Counted from the stretch's first letter, positions 13,003-24,900 are shown. The stretch is 64,000 nucleotides of DNA from Liriodendron chinense (GCA_003013855.2 PVNU02000424.1:2852001-2916000); one strand, 5' to 3'. The notes: generated by a model not told the origin, from the letters alone. Made by a program: numbers and translations.

Positions 13003-15174
13003 TTATTCTTGAGCGTCACTTGAAGGAGGTGCACGACTTTCGACCTCTGGGTCAGTTTCAGGAACCCCCGCGGCTTCGATAGCTTCCATGACTTCATTAA
13101 CAGCGGCTGCTCTTTCTTCAGCAGTGACAATGGCTGCAACCTTCTGAAATTCCTCCAAGTTGAGCGCTGGAGAAATTCACTACATAACTTTTATCGCGAA
13201 GTCACGACCAGCGTCGTATGATTCATATCGCTCATCAATATAAAGCTGCGAAGTCCGGAACTCCAGAACAGCACAGGGGCCTTCTTCAGACACCATCTTG
13301 ACAAGAGCCACCCTTTCTTCTTCCCAATGAATTGAATCGACTTTTAGCTCCTCAAGAGCATCCTTCTCCTTCTCCAAGCTTTTGCTGACTTCTTTGAGTC
13401 GCGACTTGCTCTCTGCGAGCTGCTGCTCTAAAGAGATCATCCTGACGAAAGATCTCTCTTTCCTTATCAACCTTCTCCTTCACCTCACTAAGGTGAGTGA
13501 GCTTTAGATCCAATGCTTGATATCTTTCGGTTAGAGCCTGGACCTTACCAATGAGGATCTTCTTCTCCTCATTCATTTTGGGGATCAGAGTCTCGCGAGC
13601 CTTCAGGACTTGATCCCTCCCTTGGATCGCACTCTCCATGGTCTTCTTATTTTTTCGGCCCCATCTATAATACGACGAGCAGCTATGATGTCGCGTCTCG
13701 TCCATATGATAAGGTCCAAGCCCTACTCAAAAGTTAAAGGGAGTGTCATTGAAGGTAGGAAAGTTTCTTTAAATAAGTATGAGAAACGATGAAATATTTT
13801 GTATACCTGGACCATCTAGAGAGAGATCCTCCAGACTGGGATCAGGGAGAGCACCAAAAGATTGCAGACTAACGTTATAAAAAAGGAACTTGCAAATAGG
13901 GTAAAAGTGACCCGATATGGTGAAAGTCCCAACCCCGGAAGGTTGAGCTACGACCATCCCTACTTCAGCAGTGCTTAGGTCTCGAGCAGGGGTCAACTCT
14001 CTAGTAGGAACTAATTCACGAGCAGCAATGGGCACGTGACTCCCTTCATTCGAAAGGTGACTTGGTCCTACCCTATCACCCCTTGGAGAATTATCAACAA
14101 TATCAATGACCGGTTGCTCAGGAGCAACAACCGGAGTAGAAGCTACAGCTGCAGTAGTTTCAGTTGAGGGAGGTTCATGCGGCTGGGAGCCGTGAGCAGG
14201 TTCATCTGATTGGTCCAGCAGATGGGAGGGGCCAGCTGTCATCCTCTTTTGCCTCTTCGAGGTAGTGCCCTTCAGACGGGGCAAAACTTCCTTATCTCTT
14301 TTTTCACCTACTGCTGACATGACCTCTTCTCGGAAAATAAGCCCGGATGCAACAAGTCACAAGAGCGAGAGGGTGAACTTAATATCTCTATCGTCCACTA
14401 ACAGCTTGAAGACTTTAACAATTTTTTCGTTAATTCCCCCTCTTAAGCTAGGCTTCCTTCTGGCTGGAATACCTGTAAACGCGAGTAAAACTGAATAAAT
14501 AAAGAAAATAAGACCGTGCTAATACTCGTACAGAAGTGAAGATTTACCCACCTTCACAAAAGAAGCGACTGACATTATGGCCTCTAGGGTTGGAACCCAC
14601 ATCAGATTCCCAATTTTCAGAGACATAAAACTACTGTCTCCTCCACCTGGGATAATTTGAAGAGGGGTTCCCCAAAATGTAATTATCCTGGTGCCAATAA
14701 CACAGATAATATCAACCCTCACTGGAAGGAGCCTTCTTGAGTTGGAACATCTTCAAGAATTCATCAGCCGTTAAGTCTCCATTACCAGCTTGTTTCCAGA
14801 GGACAAAGGCGCTCAATACAACTCTCCAGCCATTTACTATGAGCTGTCCTTGAGTGATCTTATAGATACGGAGTACGTCTCAGATAAAGGGATAAAGGGG
14901 GAGATGCACGCCAAGTTTCAAAAAAATATTTATACAAGGTCACATAGCCCGACGGTGGAGAATTCAGAGTTTCCCCCTCCCCAGGTAATCGAAGAATGAC
15001 GGAGCCAGGAATATGGTATTTCCTTCGTAAATCGTTCAAGTGTTCCTCCATCATTATAGAAGGATACCCAGATGCAGAGTACCTCCTCGTGGGTACTTGT
15101 TCGTTATTTGAAGAGGAAGAATTCAGAGTTTCATCCCTCAAAGGAACGGCTTCATTATCGGAATCCCTTGCCAT
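13003..15174 (-). pseudogene. Element B antisense ORF (Grande/Retand-type, Transposase_28-like)
   Basis: A gene read against the element's own direction, between integrase and the 3' LTR. It opens at 15174 (MARDSDNEAVPL). It contains the segment RRKYHIPGSVILRLPGEGE, then after a frameshift near 14890 a segment reading YKITQGQLIVNGWR. This pattern fits the family known as 'putative gypsy type transposon' (Pfam PF04195, from memory). An acidic, Ser/Pro-rich linker (14320-13800) and a charged coiled-coil-like region (about 13660-13200) follow, ending at a stop at 13003-13005. A donor-like AG/GTATAC near 13805 and an acceptor-like TGAGTAG near 13724 suggest an intron. Frameshifts and an in-frame stop near 13182 make this copy a pseudogene. 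Similar antisense genes of unproven function are known in Tat elements such as Grande. Confidence 0.8.
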
Positions 15175-15552
15175 TAGAAGAAAGAAAACAGAAAGGAAGA
15201 AGGAAAATACCTCAGGAAAGAGGTCTCACCAAAGGAAGAAAAAGAAAGGAGTTTTTGAATTTCACCAGAAAACTTCTAAGTAAAGAAAACTTCTTTGGGC
15301 GTTTAAATATACATATGCAATCATTCCTTTGAAGATTTGAATGACACGCAACGATTGTTCGTTTGGCACGACAGACGAACAAGTGCATGCATTAATTATA
15401 GAAGACACGTGGTGAATGCCTCTTCATCTCCTTCGACCGAAAAGCTGGCGCTTATTAATGAAAAGGTTCAATCATGTACAGCTCCTCCCCTTTGTAAGAC
15501 GCGTCAGGCAGTTACATGTGTAGTCAAGTCCTTTGCTTAGTTGCTCAAAACA

Positions 15553-15566
15553 AAGGACTTGGGGGC
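15553..15566 (+). promoter_or_regulatory. Element B polypurine tract
   Basis: AAGGACTTGGGGGC, a few bases before the 3' LTR start at 15570. It matches the usual place and style of the plus-strand primer in Tat elements. Confidence 0.7.
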
Positions 15567-15569
15567 ATT

Positions 15570-16248
15570 TGTTGTACAATAGATTTGGTCGAAGGTATTC
15601 GCGATTGAATAGCTCTCGAGAAGATTCATATGGTTCATATACGACATGCAAGTGCATCCTAGATATTATAAACTGCGAGCAGAAAAATATAATATATCGT
15701 TTAGTGAGCCGAGTTGGGCGCATCCCACAATTTCAGGAAGTCTGCTCACAAGCCAATCGCCATTCATATCCGAGCAGCCTTAGTTGCCAGTCGTTTGTTG
15801 GGGACGTCTCCCGGGTCATAGTCTCAGCACCCCATATAGCTCATGAGTTGGCCCAGATTACAGCCCTACTTGGGTTTATTTCTACTCATAAGTCCCGGAT
15901 TAAATGGGATCTCCATTAAAGAACGTAATTAGTTAGGTGTCTAATTTGATAAGATAACACCTTATATTTGAAGTTACGAAGATCTCAACAGCCTACGTGA
16001 CAGACTAATCCATTTGGACCTAAATAAACAGATGGTCGATGGATGAGAAAGGTACACAACATCTTAATTCATGTTTCACACTTCATCTTACTTTTAAGCA
16101 TATCTCTAACTTAGGCATCAAAGGGCTAATGGCCGAGGGCCGGCCACCCTTAGTTTCTCTCTTTAATTTTCAGGTGAGGAGAAGTGATTCATCTTCGGGA
16201 AAACCATGCATTTGGGAGGAGGAAATCTGTGACCAGAATCTGTCAACA
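15570..16248 (+). repeat. Element B 3' LTR
   Basis: Starts TGTTGTACAATAG and ends CTGTCAACA. It is collinear with 6272-6954 over its whole length, with scattered substitutions and small indels. The target-site copy AATGG follows directly. Confidence 0.92.
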
Positions 16249-16253
16249 AATGG

Positions 16254-16462
16254 ATCATTGAGATTTCTTAGATCCTTTGATTGACTTAAGCATCAGAGGG
16301 TCCTTAGCCTGCACGACCGGTGACCCCTTACCGTGTCACTGTGGTTGCAAGTCTCAGATCTACATTATTCGTCAGGAGGCTCATCGTCCATTGATCGTGA
16401 TCTATGCATCCGTCAGGAGGCCTACCACCTCATATTTGCATTCTCGTCTCCATCATCTGTTA
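16254..16462 (+). repeat. Element C LTR, right part
   Basis: Continuation of the LTR interrupted by element B. It carries the Tat-like phrase GACTTAAGCATCAGAGGG and ends CATCTGTTAACA; an alternative end is the TTAACA at 16479. Removing B joins it to 5634-6271 to give an LTR of about 850 bp. No primer site follows, in agreement with a 3' LTR. Confidence 0.6.
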
Positions 16463-16689
16463 ACAGTTTCAGCGTTAACATGTGGTATTAAAATTGATTT
16501 AGTTAAGGGTTGTATGAGAACATGAGAACAATGGCAGTCGATGGTAATAAATGATAAAAGAAAAAAAGTAAGTGTGTTTAAGAAGACGTAGGATGGTGGT
16601 AAATGGATTCCCATTACCATCGTTTCACACATTTTGTTTTTCCTAGTTAGAGGCATGATTTCGATTTCCATTACTGTGATCACCAGCCC

Positions 16690-18388
16690 TGAAATTACGT
16701 TGATTGTTTAACATAACACCATGCTACGCGAAAACTTACAGAACTTAGAATTATGGCTAAGCCTAGAGGTGGGTGTATAGGACCATCTTAAAAATAAGCG
16801 CCAATTAAAAATAATTAACACTTATGCTAATATGCCAAATGAGTCCAAGTACATAGACTGCAAATAATATAATCATATGGGCAACTGGTCTATGGGGAGA
16901 GATACATATATCTAGTGTGTGTAACTGAATTAAACATTAAGCATCTAATCTATTCATGCATTTGTATAAAAATTTAGATCATAAGTATAAATAGAAATGT
17001 GCACAAATGACAATCGCAAACACAAGGATATATAGTGGTTCGGCTTAATCTTACTCCACTATCGTCTTATGCACTCAAACTCGACTATACTGGATTTCAC
17101 CATCTCAATTGGTTTTTCATAATTTCACCAAAAATCTTTACAATGATTTTCAATAGGTTCACCACATGCCTACACGTACACACCCGTGTCGGTGGCTCCG
17201 TTGGAGACTTATAAAGGTTTTTTATTGGCTAACCAATAACATCTAGGGTCCTATTCCAAGGACCTACGTACACTCCCATAGGAGGCTTTCGATGAAAACT
17301 AACACGTACACACCCGTGTCAATAAATTGAAGTTTGGGTTACAAACTCTATACTCAATTTCACACAGAAAAGGAGTATATAATGGACTTTAAATAATAAC
17401 CCTTACTTAGTTGAATGAGTTCTGTTGATAGCTTCGTCTTGAGATGCTCGATCAATCTTGATGAAGTTTCTCTTTTGCTCTCCCAAACTTTGATGTCGAT
17501 CTCCTTTGGCTCCAAACGATCGGCTTTTTGCTTTAATCTTCCTATTAAGAGTGTTAAGGAATGGGAGAGATGGGTTGGTTAAATCTCTTACAATAATGAC
17601 TTAGTTAATTCCAATTTAGAGATTCACTTAGATAGACATTCTAGAGGTTGATAGACAAAGGTTTACCTATAGTTTTGATGTCTATTCTCTAGAGAATGCA
17701 AGATACCATGTTCTTCTTCGAATGAAGTTTGGAATACTTTTTAGAGTGATGAATCACAAGGCGGAAAACATGAACTATTTTGGTGATAGCGTAGGAGTGT
17801 TCGAAAAGCTTGAAATACATTAGGACTTTTAAATCACTAAAAACCATCTTCTTTACAAAGATCTGGATGCCAAATATATAGAGAAAAAGCTCAAACGGAT
17901 CTATAACAACTATTTTATCGATTGATTGATCAAACAAGTCTTAATTTTCTTGTTAAGCTCACTGGACACTTTTAGCCATCTTCGATTGATCCTTTCGATC
18001 GATTGACAATCCATCGATCCAATCAACAACCTATCGATTCGATCTACAATTGTCGATTCGATCAACAGTTGTCGATTCGACTTTCGATTCGATCTACAGT
18101 CGAATGTACAGATCCTCTATTCCTATATAAACTTTGATAAATTGTGCAAAGTGATTTTAAGACTTTGGATAATCAAACAAGGGTTTTCTTATTGAATAAT
18201 GAATCATCTATAGGTAGGTTGTTTTGAAATTAAAGGGAGTCTATTGCTAGATGCCCCAAGGCATCTTATGTTTACTTGTGTCTTGAAGCCTTAATGTTGC
18301 AAGTCTTTGAGTCTTCGATCTTCTTTGTCTTCCAATGGTGGTCAACCGACTCAAGTCACATAGACACAAGTATTGACAAACAGGTGCA
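16690..18388 (-). repeat. Element N: SIRE-like copia LTR, minus strand
   Basis: An LTR of about 1.7 kb. Its ends (TGAAATTACGTTG on the plus strand, GGTGCA at the other side) match those of the D, K and M copies. A TATA box (CTATATATTT on the minus strand) lies near 17872-17882. Upstream of it in the minus sense, 17980-18110 is packed with TCGATTCGATC-type motifs. No primer site or coding region adjoins it, and the 5-bp flanks (AGCCC, CTTAC) do not match. It may be a solo LTR with decayed or rearranged flanks. Confidence 0.65.
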
Positions 18389-18414
18389 CTTACAAGCTCA
18401 ACTTATATAATTAG

Positions 18415-19041
18415 TGGGATACACCGTGATGTTTAATTAAAATCCACCTTGATCACTTAATGCGTCACCCCATTTAGTTGTAAGGCCCAACAATCAACCC
18501 CATCTGTGATTCAAGTGGGCCATGTGAAGGGAAACAATTGGGAGAGGGATGCCCACCCTTGATTTTTCAGGTTCCATCATGATGATTATATGAAATTCAC
18601 TCCAACCATTCAATGTAAAGCCAAAATGTAAGCATTTGATAAAAAATTCATGTGGGCTACACGAAATGAAACAATTTAAAGGATGAGCATTATTATTTCC
18701 CTTCATATGGCCCACCTAAATCACGAACCGAGCTAATTTTTGGACCCTACAGTTAAAATTAAGTGATATGATTAGTGATCAGGTGAATTTTACATAAACA
18801 CACGGTGGCCCATGTTTGAAATTTTTTTAGGTGTGGATGAGTTCATGCAAGAGGGCTTTTAATTGAAAATGGTGTGACTTTGACTTTGTGTATTGGTGGG
18901 TTCCATTGTAATGTTTAAGTGAAATCTGCCTTGATTACTAGGTGTGTCATCCTATTTTAAACGTAGGGCTAAAAAATTAGTGCAGTCCATGATTCGGGTG
19001 GGCCATATGAAGGAAAATAGTTGGAAGAGGGATGTCCCTTA
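18415..19041. repeat. Foldback repeat, family 2 (host of element E)
   Basis: Non-coding. Three related segments: 18415-18555 (+), an inverted copy at about 18680-18810, and a direct copy at about 18893-19036. Each contains a 'GTGGGCCATRTGAAGGRAAA' phrase. The last copy is cut by element E and its flank resumes at 21129. Similar sequence occurs at 51840-52265. I do not recognise the family and saw no coding potential. Confidence 0.55.
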
Positions 19042-19678
19042 TATGGGGGAGCTCTTCAATCTTGACATTGAGAGGGCTTCGCATGATTGATGGAACTTGG
19101 TCAAGCGCCCGAAATTGCCTTAGATGGGCTTCTGGAATCTGGACTGTTGGATCTATTTTTTGGGATGTGGGGGGCCCGATGATTGTTGTAGGGAGTTTCT
19201 GTAGGGGGCCCAAAATTTCCCTATATTTTTCTGTGAACTCTTTGGACAATCTTGGCTGATGTGGGGCACCCGACAGTGCACGAACTATAATGTCAGTTGT
19301 GCAGTTTTGTGCGGGATTTGTTTCTAATTCCATTTGTTTCTTATTTAAAGGGGTGTAATGCGAGATTATGGTAACACAAAGAGTCTTAGACGTGTTCTTT
19401 TGGGTTGAGAGAGTTCTAGGGTGAGAGAATTAGCTTGAGAGGAAGGGTTACGTTGGTCTTTCTCTGGGAAAGCTTGAATTTCTCTGTGGGGCTTTGGAAT
19501 CCAGGTAAGTTTTCTTTTGTAATCTCTTGTAACTTCTGATTTATGCCGTGGTTTTTTCCCCGTGAGGGGTTTTTCCATGTAAAATTAGATTGCCTTCTCT
19601 TGAATTGTTGATTTACTTAATTGTTTCTATTGTGGTTTGCCTTGTGTGATCCACTTTCACTACTGGTTTTTCCTAACA
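19042..19678 (+). repeat. Element E 5' LTR
   Basis: Collinear with 20445-21128. It ends in CCTAACA two bases before TGGTATCAAAG. Its first bases read TATGGGGGAGCTC where the 3' LTR has TGTTGGGGATGTC. Confidence 0.85.
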
Positions 19679-19680
19679 AG

Positions 19681-19691
19681 TGGTATCAAAG
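19681..19691 (+). promoter_or_regulatory. Element E primer binding site (initiator tRNA-Met type)
   Basis: TGGTATCAAAG, two bases after the LTR end. It differs at one base from the common plant copia site TGGTATCAGAG. Confidence 0.8.
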
Positions 19692-19802
19692 ATAATGTTG
19701 GGAGGTAGATCGAAATCTGAGATGATGTTTCAATGGGATCTAACATGAGATTCGATAGAGAAGTATTCTAGGAAAAATAACTTTGAACTGTGGAAGGTAA
19801 GG

Positions 19803-20372
19803 ATGAAAGGCTTTTTAGTTCAGCAAGGGGTCGAAGAAGCGCTCCTTGGGAAGCGACAGGAGACTATAAAAGAAGAAGAGTGGAAGAAGGTGGATCAAAA
19901 GGTGCATCGTATCACATGTGTCCTGATCGAAGATCGTTCACGACATAATGCGTATGATGGTGGATTAGTGTTTTTAGGCGATGACTACACTTGCAAGGTT
20001 GTCGGTATTAGCACGGTGCGCATTAGGATGTTTGATGGGATCGAACGATTCCTAAAAGATGTGAGGCACGTCCCTAGGCTGAAAAAGAATTTGATATTTC
20101 TTGGTGTACTCGAGGCTACAGGGTGCGGGTTCATCGGCCACGATTGGTATTGTGAAATGACAAAAGGGGCACTCATGATGATGAAAGCACGTAGCTGCTG
20201 CAATCTTTACAAGTTGATTGGAAGCATTTGTTATGGTGGAGCTACGGTGGCTGTAGTAAAATCCATGGTTGCTTATATGTGGCAAGTGCATAAGGGCCAC
20301 ATGAGAAGAGCAAGGGTCCTAAAGGTGCAAGAAAAAAAGTTAGTGGAGGCACGAGAAGCAATGAAGCTATGA
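19803..20372 (+). pseudogene. Element E fused gag / protease-GAG-preintegrase fragment
   Basis: An open frame of 189 codons made of two copia pieces. Residues 1-55 resemble the start of copia gag (MKGFLVQQGVEEALLG). Residues about 60-170 resemble the protease-to-pre-integrase segment (VRIRMFDGIERFLKDVRHVP, NLYKLIGS, KGHM). The sequence between them, including the zinc knuckle, is absent, so this is a deletion fusion and not a functional gag. The frame has stayed open, possibly by chance. Upstream sequence in the same style (SRKNNFELWKV) starts near 19765. Confidence 0.8.
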
Positions 20373-20444
20373 AGGAGATGAAGTAGAGATGAAGAACGGA
20401 GTTTTGGAGCAGTGGAGTTTGATGATTGAAGCCACAATAGAGAT

Positions 20445-21128
20445 TGTTGGGGATGTCTTCAATCTTGACACCGAGAAGGCTTTGGGCAATCGATGGAACT
20501 TGGTCGGGCGCCCGAAATTGCCCTGAATGGGCTTCTGAAATCTGGACTGTTGGATCTGTTTTTTTTTTTTTTTTTTTTTTGATGTGGGGAGCTTGATGAT
20601 TGTTGCAGGGGGCCTGACGACTATGTCGGGCTCCCGATGATTTCTGTAGGGGCCTCGAAATTCCCATGTATTTTTCTGTGAACTCTCTGGACAATCCCGG
20701 CTAATGTGGGGTGCCCGACGGTGCGCGAAATGTAATGTCGATTGCGCGATTTCACACGGGATTTACTTCTAATTTCGTTTGTTTTTTATTTAAAGGGTGT
20801 AATGTGAGATTAGGGTAACACGAGGAGTCCTAGACGTATTCATGTGGGTTGAGAGAGTTCTAGGATGATTGAATTAACTTAAGAGGAAGGGCTACGTTGG
20901 TCTGGGAAAGCTTGGATTTCTCGGTGGGGCTTTGGGATCTAGGTAAGTTTTCTTCTGTGATCTCTTGTGACTTTTTATTTATAACGGATTATTCGCTTTA
21001 TATCGTGATTTTTTACCTATGAGGAGTTTTTCCATGTAAAATCAAATTGCCTTTTCTTGGATTATCAATTTGCTTAATTGTTGCCAGTGTGGTTTGCCTT
21101 ATGTGATCCACTGTAGATTTTTCCCACA
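20445..21128 (+). repeat. Element E 3' LTR
   Basis: Starts TGTTGGGGATGTC, ends TTCCCACA. It contains a run of about 20 T near 20561-20580 that the 5' LTR lacks. Preceded by purine-rich CAATAGAGAT. Confidence 0.85.
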
Positions 21129-21774
21129 CCTTGTACTATTTTTAATCATACGATGCACTTAAATCATTCACCGACATATTTTTAAGCCCTATAGCTATAG
21201 CAGAGTAACACACCTGGTAATAAGGGTGGATGTCACTTTAACATTAAACATTACAGTGAGCAACGTGTGTGAATTGGTTGAATGCGTATCAGTCATTATA
21301 GGAGGTGACAAACACAAACTTTATTCAAGTGGAATCCAGTGTGATTTAAATTTCAATTTATGTGGATTCCATGATATCATGCGACGTCATAGAGCATTTC
21401 GCATCCGTGTGATATTGTTTCGTGTGCTACGATTCCAAGCGTACAAACGAGACCTACCTCGCTCTCTCCCTTGGCCACTAAGCATTTGCAAGCGCGTCCA
21501 AACGATCCCCATCTCGCGATCTAGTCTCTCCCTTAGCAACCAAGCATTTCTCTCTCTATTTAAATAGAAATTGTCATCTTGGTTTTCGTCATTGCGTCTC
21601 TCTCTCTCTCTCTCTCTCTCTAGAAATTTTCTTGGCTCTCCCTCTCGTTTCTCTCTCTCAATAGAAATTTTCTTGGCTCTCTGATATTGCTGCTCTCTCT
21701 CTCTCTCTCTATCCAATAATCTCAATAGCAGTATTCAACTTGCTTTTTGTAGTTTGGATCTAAGGAGAAGCAAC
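21129..21774 (+). promoter_or_regulatory. Probable promoter and 5' UTR of the NIP-like gene
   Basis: The only sequence between element E and the NIP start codon. The part nearest the ATG is pyrimidine-rich with (TC)n tracts at about 21596-21620 and 21692-21710. A phrase like TAGAAATTTTCTTGGCTCTC appears three times (about 21565, 21621, 21661), as if locally duplicated. Such CT-rich leaders are common before plant start codons. The transcription start cannot be fixed by eye. Confidence 0.5.
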
Positions 21775-21949
21775 ATGGAGAGATCTTCTGCATACCCATC
21801 TCCCCTTTTCTATGCATCTTTCTCTTCTTCTTCTTCTTCTTTGGGTAGCTGGGGCGACAGAGGGAGAGAGATTGGCAGGTCTGTACCTGTCTCTTCAGTC
21901 CTTGGGAAGCTCATATCTGCATTTCTAACTTTCTTCTTTGCCATGGGTT

Positions 21950-21998
<49 letters not shown>

Positions 21999-24900
21999 TC
22001 CTTCTTTTACTTATGATTTTGAATATTGGTGTATGGAAATTTGATTTTTTGATGGGGTTTTGTTCTGTGGGTTTTTTTCTTCCTGCAATTCCATGAATTT
22101 ATGTGACTCAAGAGCCAAATGGAAACGTCGTTAAAGGAATGGATTCGTGTAATGCTCATTTGGGCTCTCCTTTTTGTTGTAATTTTGTGAAAGTCAACAC
22201 CAAATGCAAATTCATGCCCTGAATTTCCATCGAAGGAATTGATTTATTCAGAACTCATCTTGGTCTTCTCCTTCTTCTTTTTTTTCTTTTTTCTTTTCTG
22301 TAATTTCTGAAAATTCTCACAGAGTTCAAAATCGTGCAGCCAATTCTCTTTAAATTTTCAGTTTATATTCTTTTACTGCATTTTTCTCACAGAGAAATCA
22401 TGATCAGAATGAACGAATTGTCTTTGAAGGAATGCATTTTTATAGAATTTTAATGGCTGTTCTTCTATTTTTATAGAATTGCAGAGAGCGAAATCATGCT
22501 GTAAATGGTCTTTGTAAGAGCCTGATTCATGTAAATCTCATCTGGGTTGTCTCCTTTTTGTTGTTTTTGTAAGCGGGGAAGCATGTGCCCTTTGTTCCTA
22601 CAAGTGTGACACTCATGGTTAGGCGATCCATAGAGTTTGAATGATGGGGTCCATGATCCAAGATACCCCCAGCCATTCATTCCTTTGGTTTCTCTCCATT
22701 GAATTTAGACTGTTGGCGTATTTGTGCCTTAACCATCTATTTGTTGACTGCAATTGAAGGGCTATGATTGTTCCGTTGGGGATATATTTTGGCTATGATC
22801 CATCCACAGTGGGCCCATTCGATCATTGGCCTGGATCAGCAAACCACAGGCCTCACTTGTGCGGGGCTGAGGATTATATTAATGCCTTCTGTTCTTCTTC
22901 TGTTGTCGATAATGTAGAACTAAGCAATGTGATTGTTGAATTCTCTCCCTATTTTCATTTTTTGTTAATGTAGAGTTTGTATCTCTTTTTATGCTTTGCA
23001 GTGGGTTCTTTTATCGGGGCTATGACAGGCGCTCTGGTGGGCCAAGCGACTGAGAGTGGGTTCTTTCGTGGGGCTGGGATTGGAGCTATTTCTGGAGCTG
23101 TGTTCTCGATCCAGGTTTTTGAGTCGTCTCTTGTTCTTTGGCGCTGCGATATATCAGGAGTTTGGAGTCTTGTATATGTGGTAAGCAGCCCTATCTTGGT
23201 TTATTGTCCATTTCATTTCATCATTGCACTTTAATGGTAATATACATTCAATCAGTGTGAATTACAGATTTTTCCCAATGGGTTATCATTCTTTAGGGGT
23301 CGTTTGGATGCCTATCAGCTTTTAACTTGTAAGAGTCACTTTCAGGTGTAAGCCACTTACATGTTGTCTGTTTGGATTCTAGCTGTAGGTCACTTCCAGG
23401 TAAAAGCAACTTTTTTATATTTGGGCAACCTGTAACTCACTTACAGGTACGTTGTTGTGTATTCACATAAAAAAGAGCTTGGAGTAGGGAATCAATCTCT
23501 TTAAATCACATAAAAAAAAGCTTGGCATAGGAAATGCCATTGGGTTGGGCTCTTTGAGTCAATTCGTAGGCTATACCAATCATCAGGTGGGCTACAAAAC
23601 TAGGGCCATAGATTCACATTACCTGTAATGTGGAGCATCTACTTAAATATTTTTTTTAATGATTTATCTAAATTAGGGCCCACGACTTGGACGGTTTACA
23701 TTGAGTAAATTTTATGCAAGGTGTCCAAATTCTTAGTGCCAGTCATAACCTATGCATTGAAAATTGAACTGGAAGTAATGGGCCAGCCCAGGCCATTTCT
23801 AGCATGGCCCATGCACAAATATCCACACGTAGGCCCTGATTAGCTAGCCGGCTCAGGATCCTTACGGCCTTTATAGGCATACAGAAGCCCATCCCTGGCC
23901 TGATGAGTTTACTAGGCTGCAAAAACCAGGATGGGCCCATATTGTGGACCTATCTCTAATTTTTTTTTTTTTTTGAAAGATTAGTGGACCTATCTCTAAA
24001 ATCACACTGATCATGCAATATGAACCATCAGTGGGAATTTCGACGCCCACCTTTGAAACCTTCTGAGGGCCCATGGTTATGTTTAGTTGCAATCTAATTC
24101 GTTCAAGAAGTTTTTAATGGTGGAAGTTCAATCCCCACTGTTGTCCACTGGAGCATTGGATCTGTCTCATGTTTTTGTTCTGCCCTAAAGTAGAATGGAG
24201 AAATGGGTGAACAGAGTGGATGTAATAATACATCATGGTGGACATCACATAAACTTATGGTTGCAGAATCTCTACTGCATCAGTTTCGTCCATGCCTCCC
24301 CCATTCTCGATGCAAATGACATTAAAAAAAAAGGAACGAGGAACCATGGATGAAAATACCTGAGGGAGGGAGGGACGAGTGCTGATGTTGCTCTGATTGC
24401 GCATGCACAGACACACACACACAGAGGTCTCCCCATCCTCCATTAAATTCCAAAGTTTTGACTGTTTGCCTGAAACACATAGAAATCACCCCTCCCCCAT
24501 CTAATTTGCCTGTAAGTGGTTTACAGGTTGCAACCTGACTTGCAGGTGAAATTTCACACCCAAACACCACTTGTGAGTTATGGTTATGTTACTTCCCACC
24601 TAAAGAACTTACATGCATCCAAACAACCCCTAGAGGTGTGAGTGATCCGGATAGTTTGTCCAGAGGTCCCACTTGGGTGGATGAACTGGAATTCTCCCCC
24701 ATTGAACAATCACAATCATATGGTCAGTGGGCTTCTTCCTGTTGCATGTGTTTTTGTTTCCATTCAACCCTCTGCAGCCGACAATGGGGTTTTTGTTATG
24801 TGGAAGACATTTGCAGCATTGCTTTTCTCACAGGGGCACTGTTGGGTGGTGGGATCACCAAGAGGTGAGACCCACCTGGACAAAATGCTCGCCAGAAGGT

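Larger units (their letters stand above)
6272..16248 (+). mobile_element. Element B: complete Tat-lineage LTR retrotransposon with antisense ORF
   Basis: A full-length but inactive element of 9977 bp. Order: 5' LTR 6272-6954, primer site 6958-6976, gag-pol 7019-12536, antisense ORF 15174-13003, purine tract about 15553-15566, 3' LTR 15570-16248. The 5-bp target duplication AATGG is perfect at 6267-6271 and 16249-16253. The two LTRs (683 and 679 bp) are clearly alike but carry many differences, so the insertion is not recent. It lies inside element C's LTR. Confidence 0.93.
19042..21128 (+). mobile_element. Element E: internally deleted Ty1/copia retrotransposon
   Basis: A 2087-bp element: 5' LTR 19042-19678, initiator-Met-type primer site 19681-19691, fused gag/protease-region ORF 19803-20372, 3' LTR 20445-21128. 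Target flanks are CCTTA (19037-19041) and CCTTG (21129-21133), one mismatch. The 5' LTR begins TA instead of TG. Most of pol (integrase, reverse transcriptase, RNase H) is missing. The 3' LTR ends about 650 bp upstream of the NIP start codon. Confidence 0.88.

Noticed and set aside
21387..21725. 112-codon Arg/Glu-rich minus-strand frame
   Set aside because: It is the complement of the CT-rich NIP leader; low-complexity sequence only.
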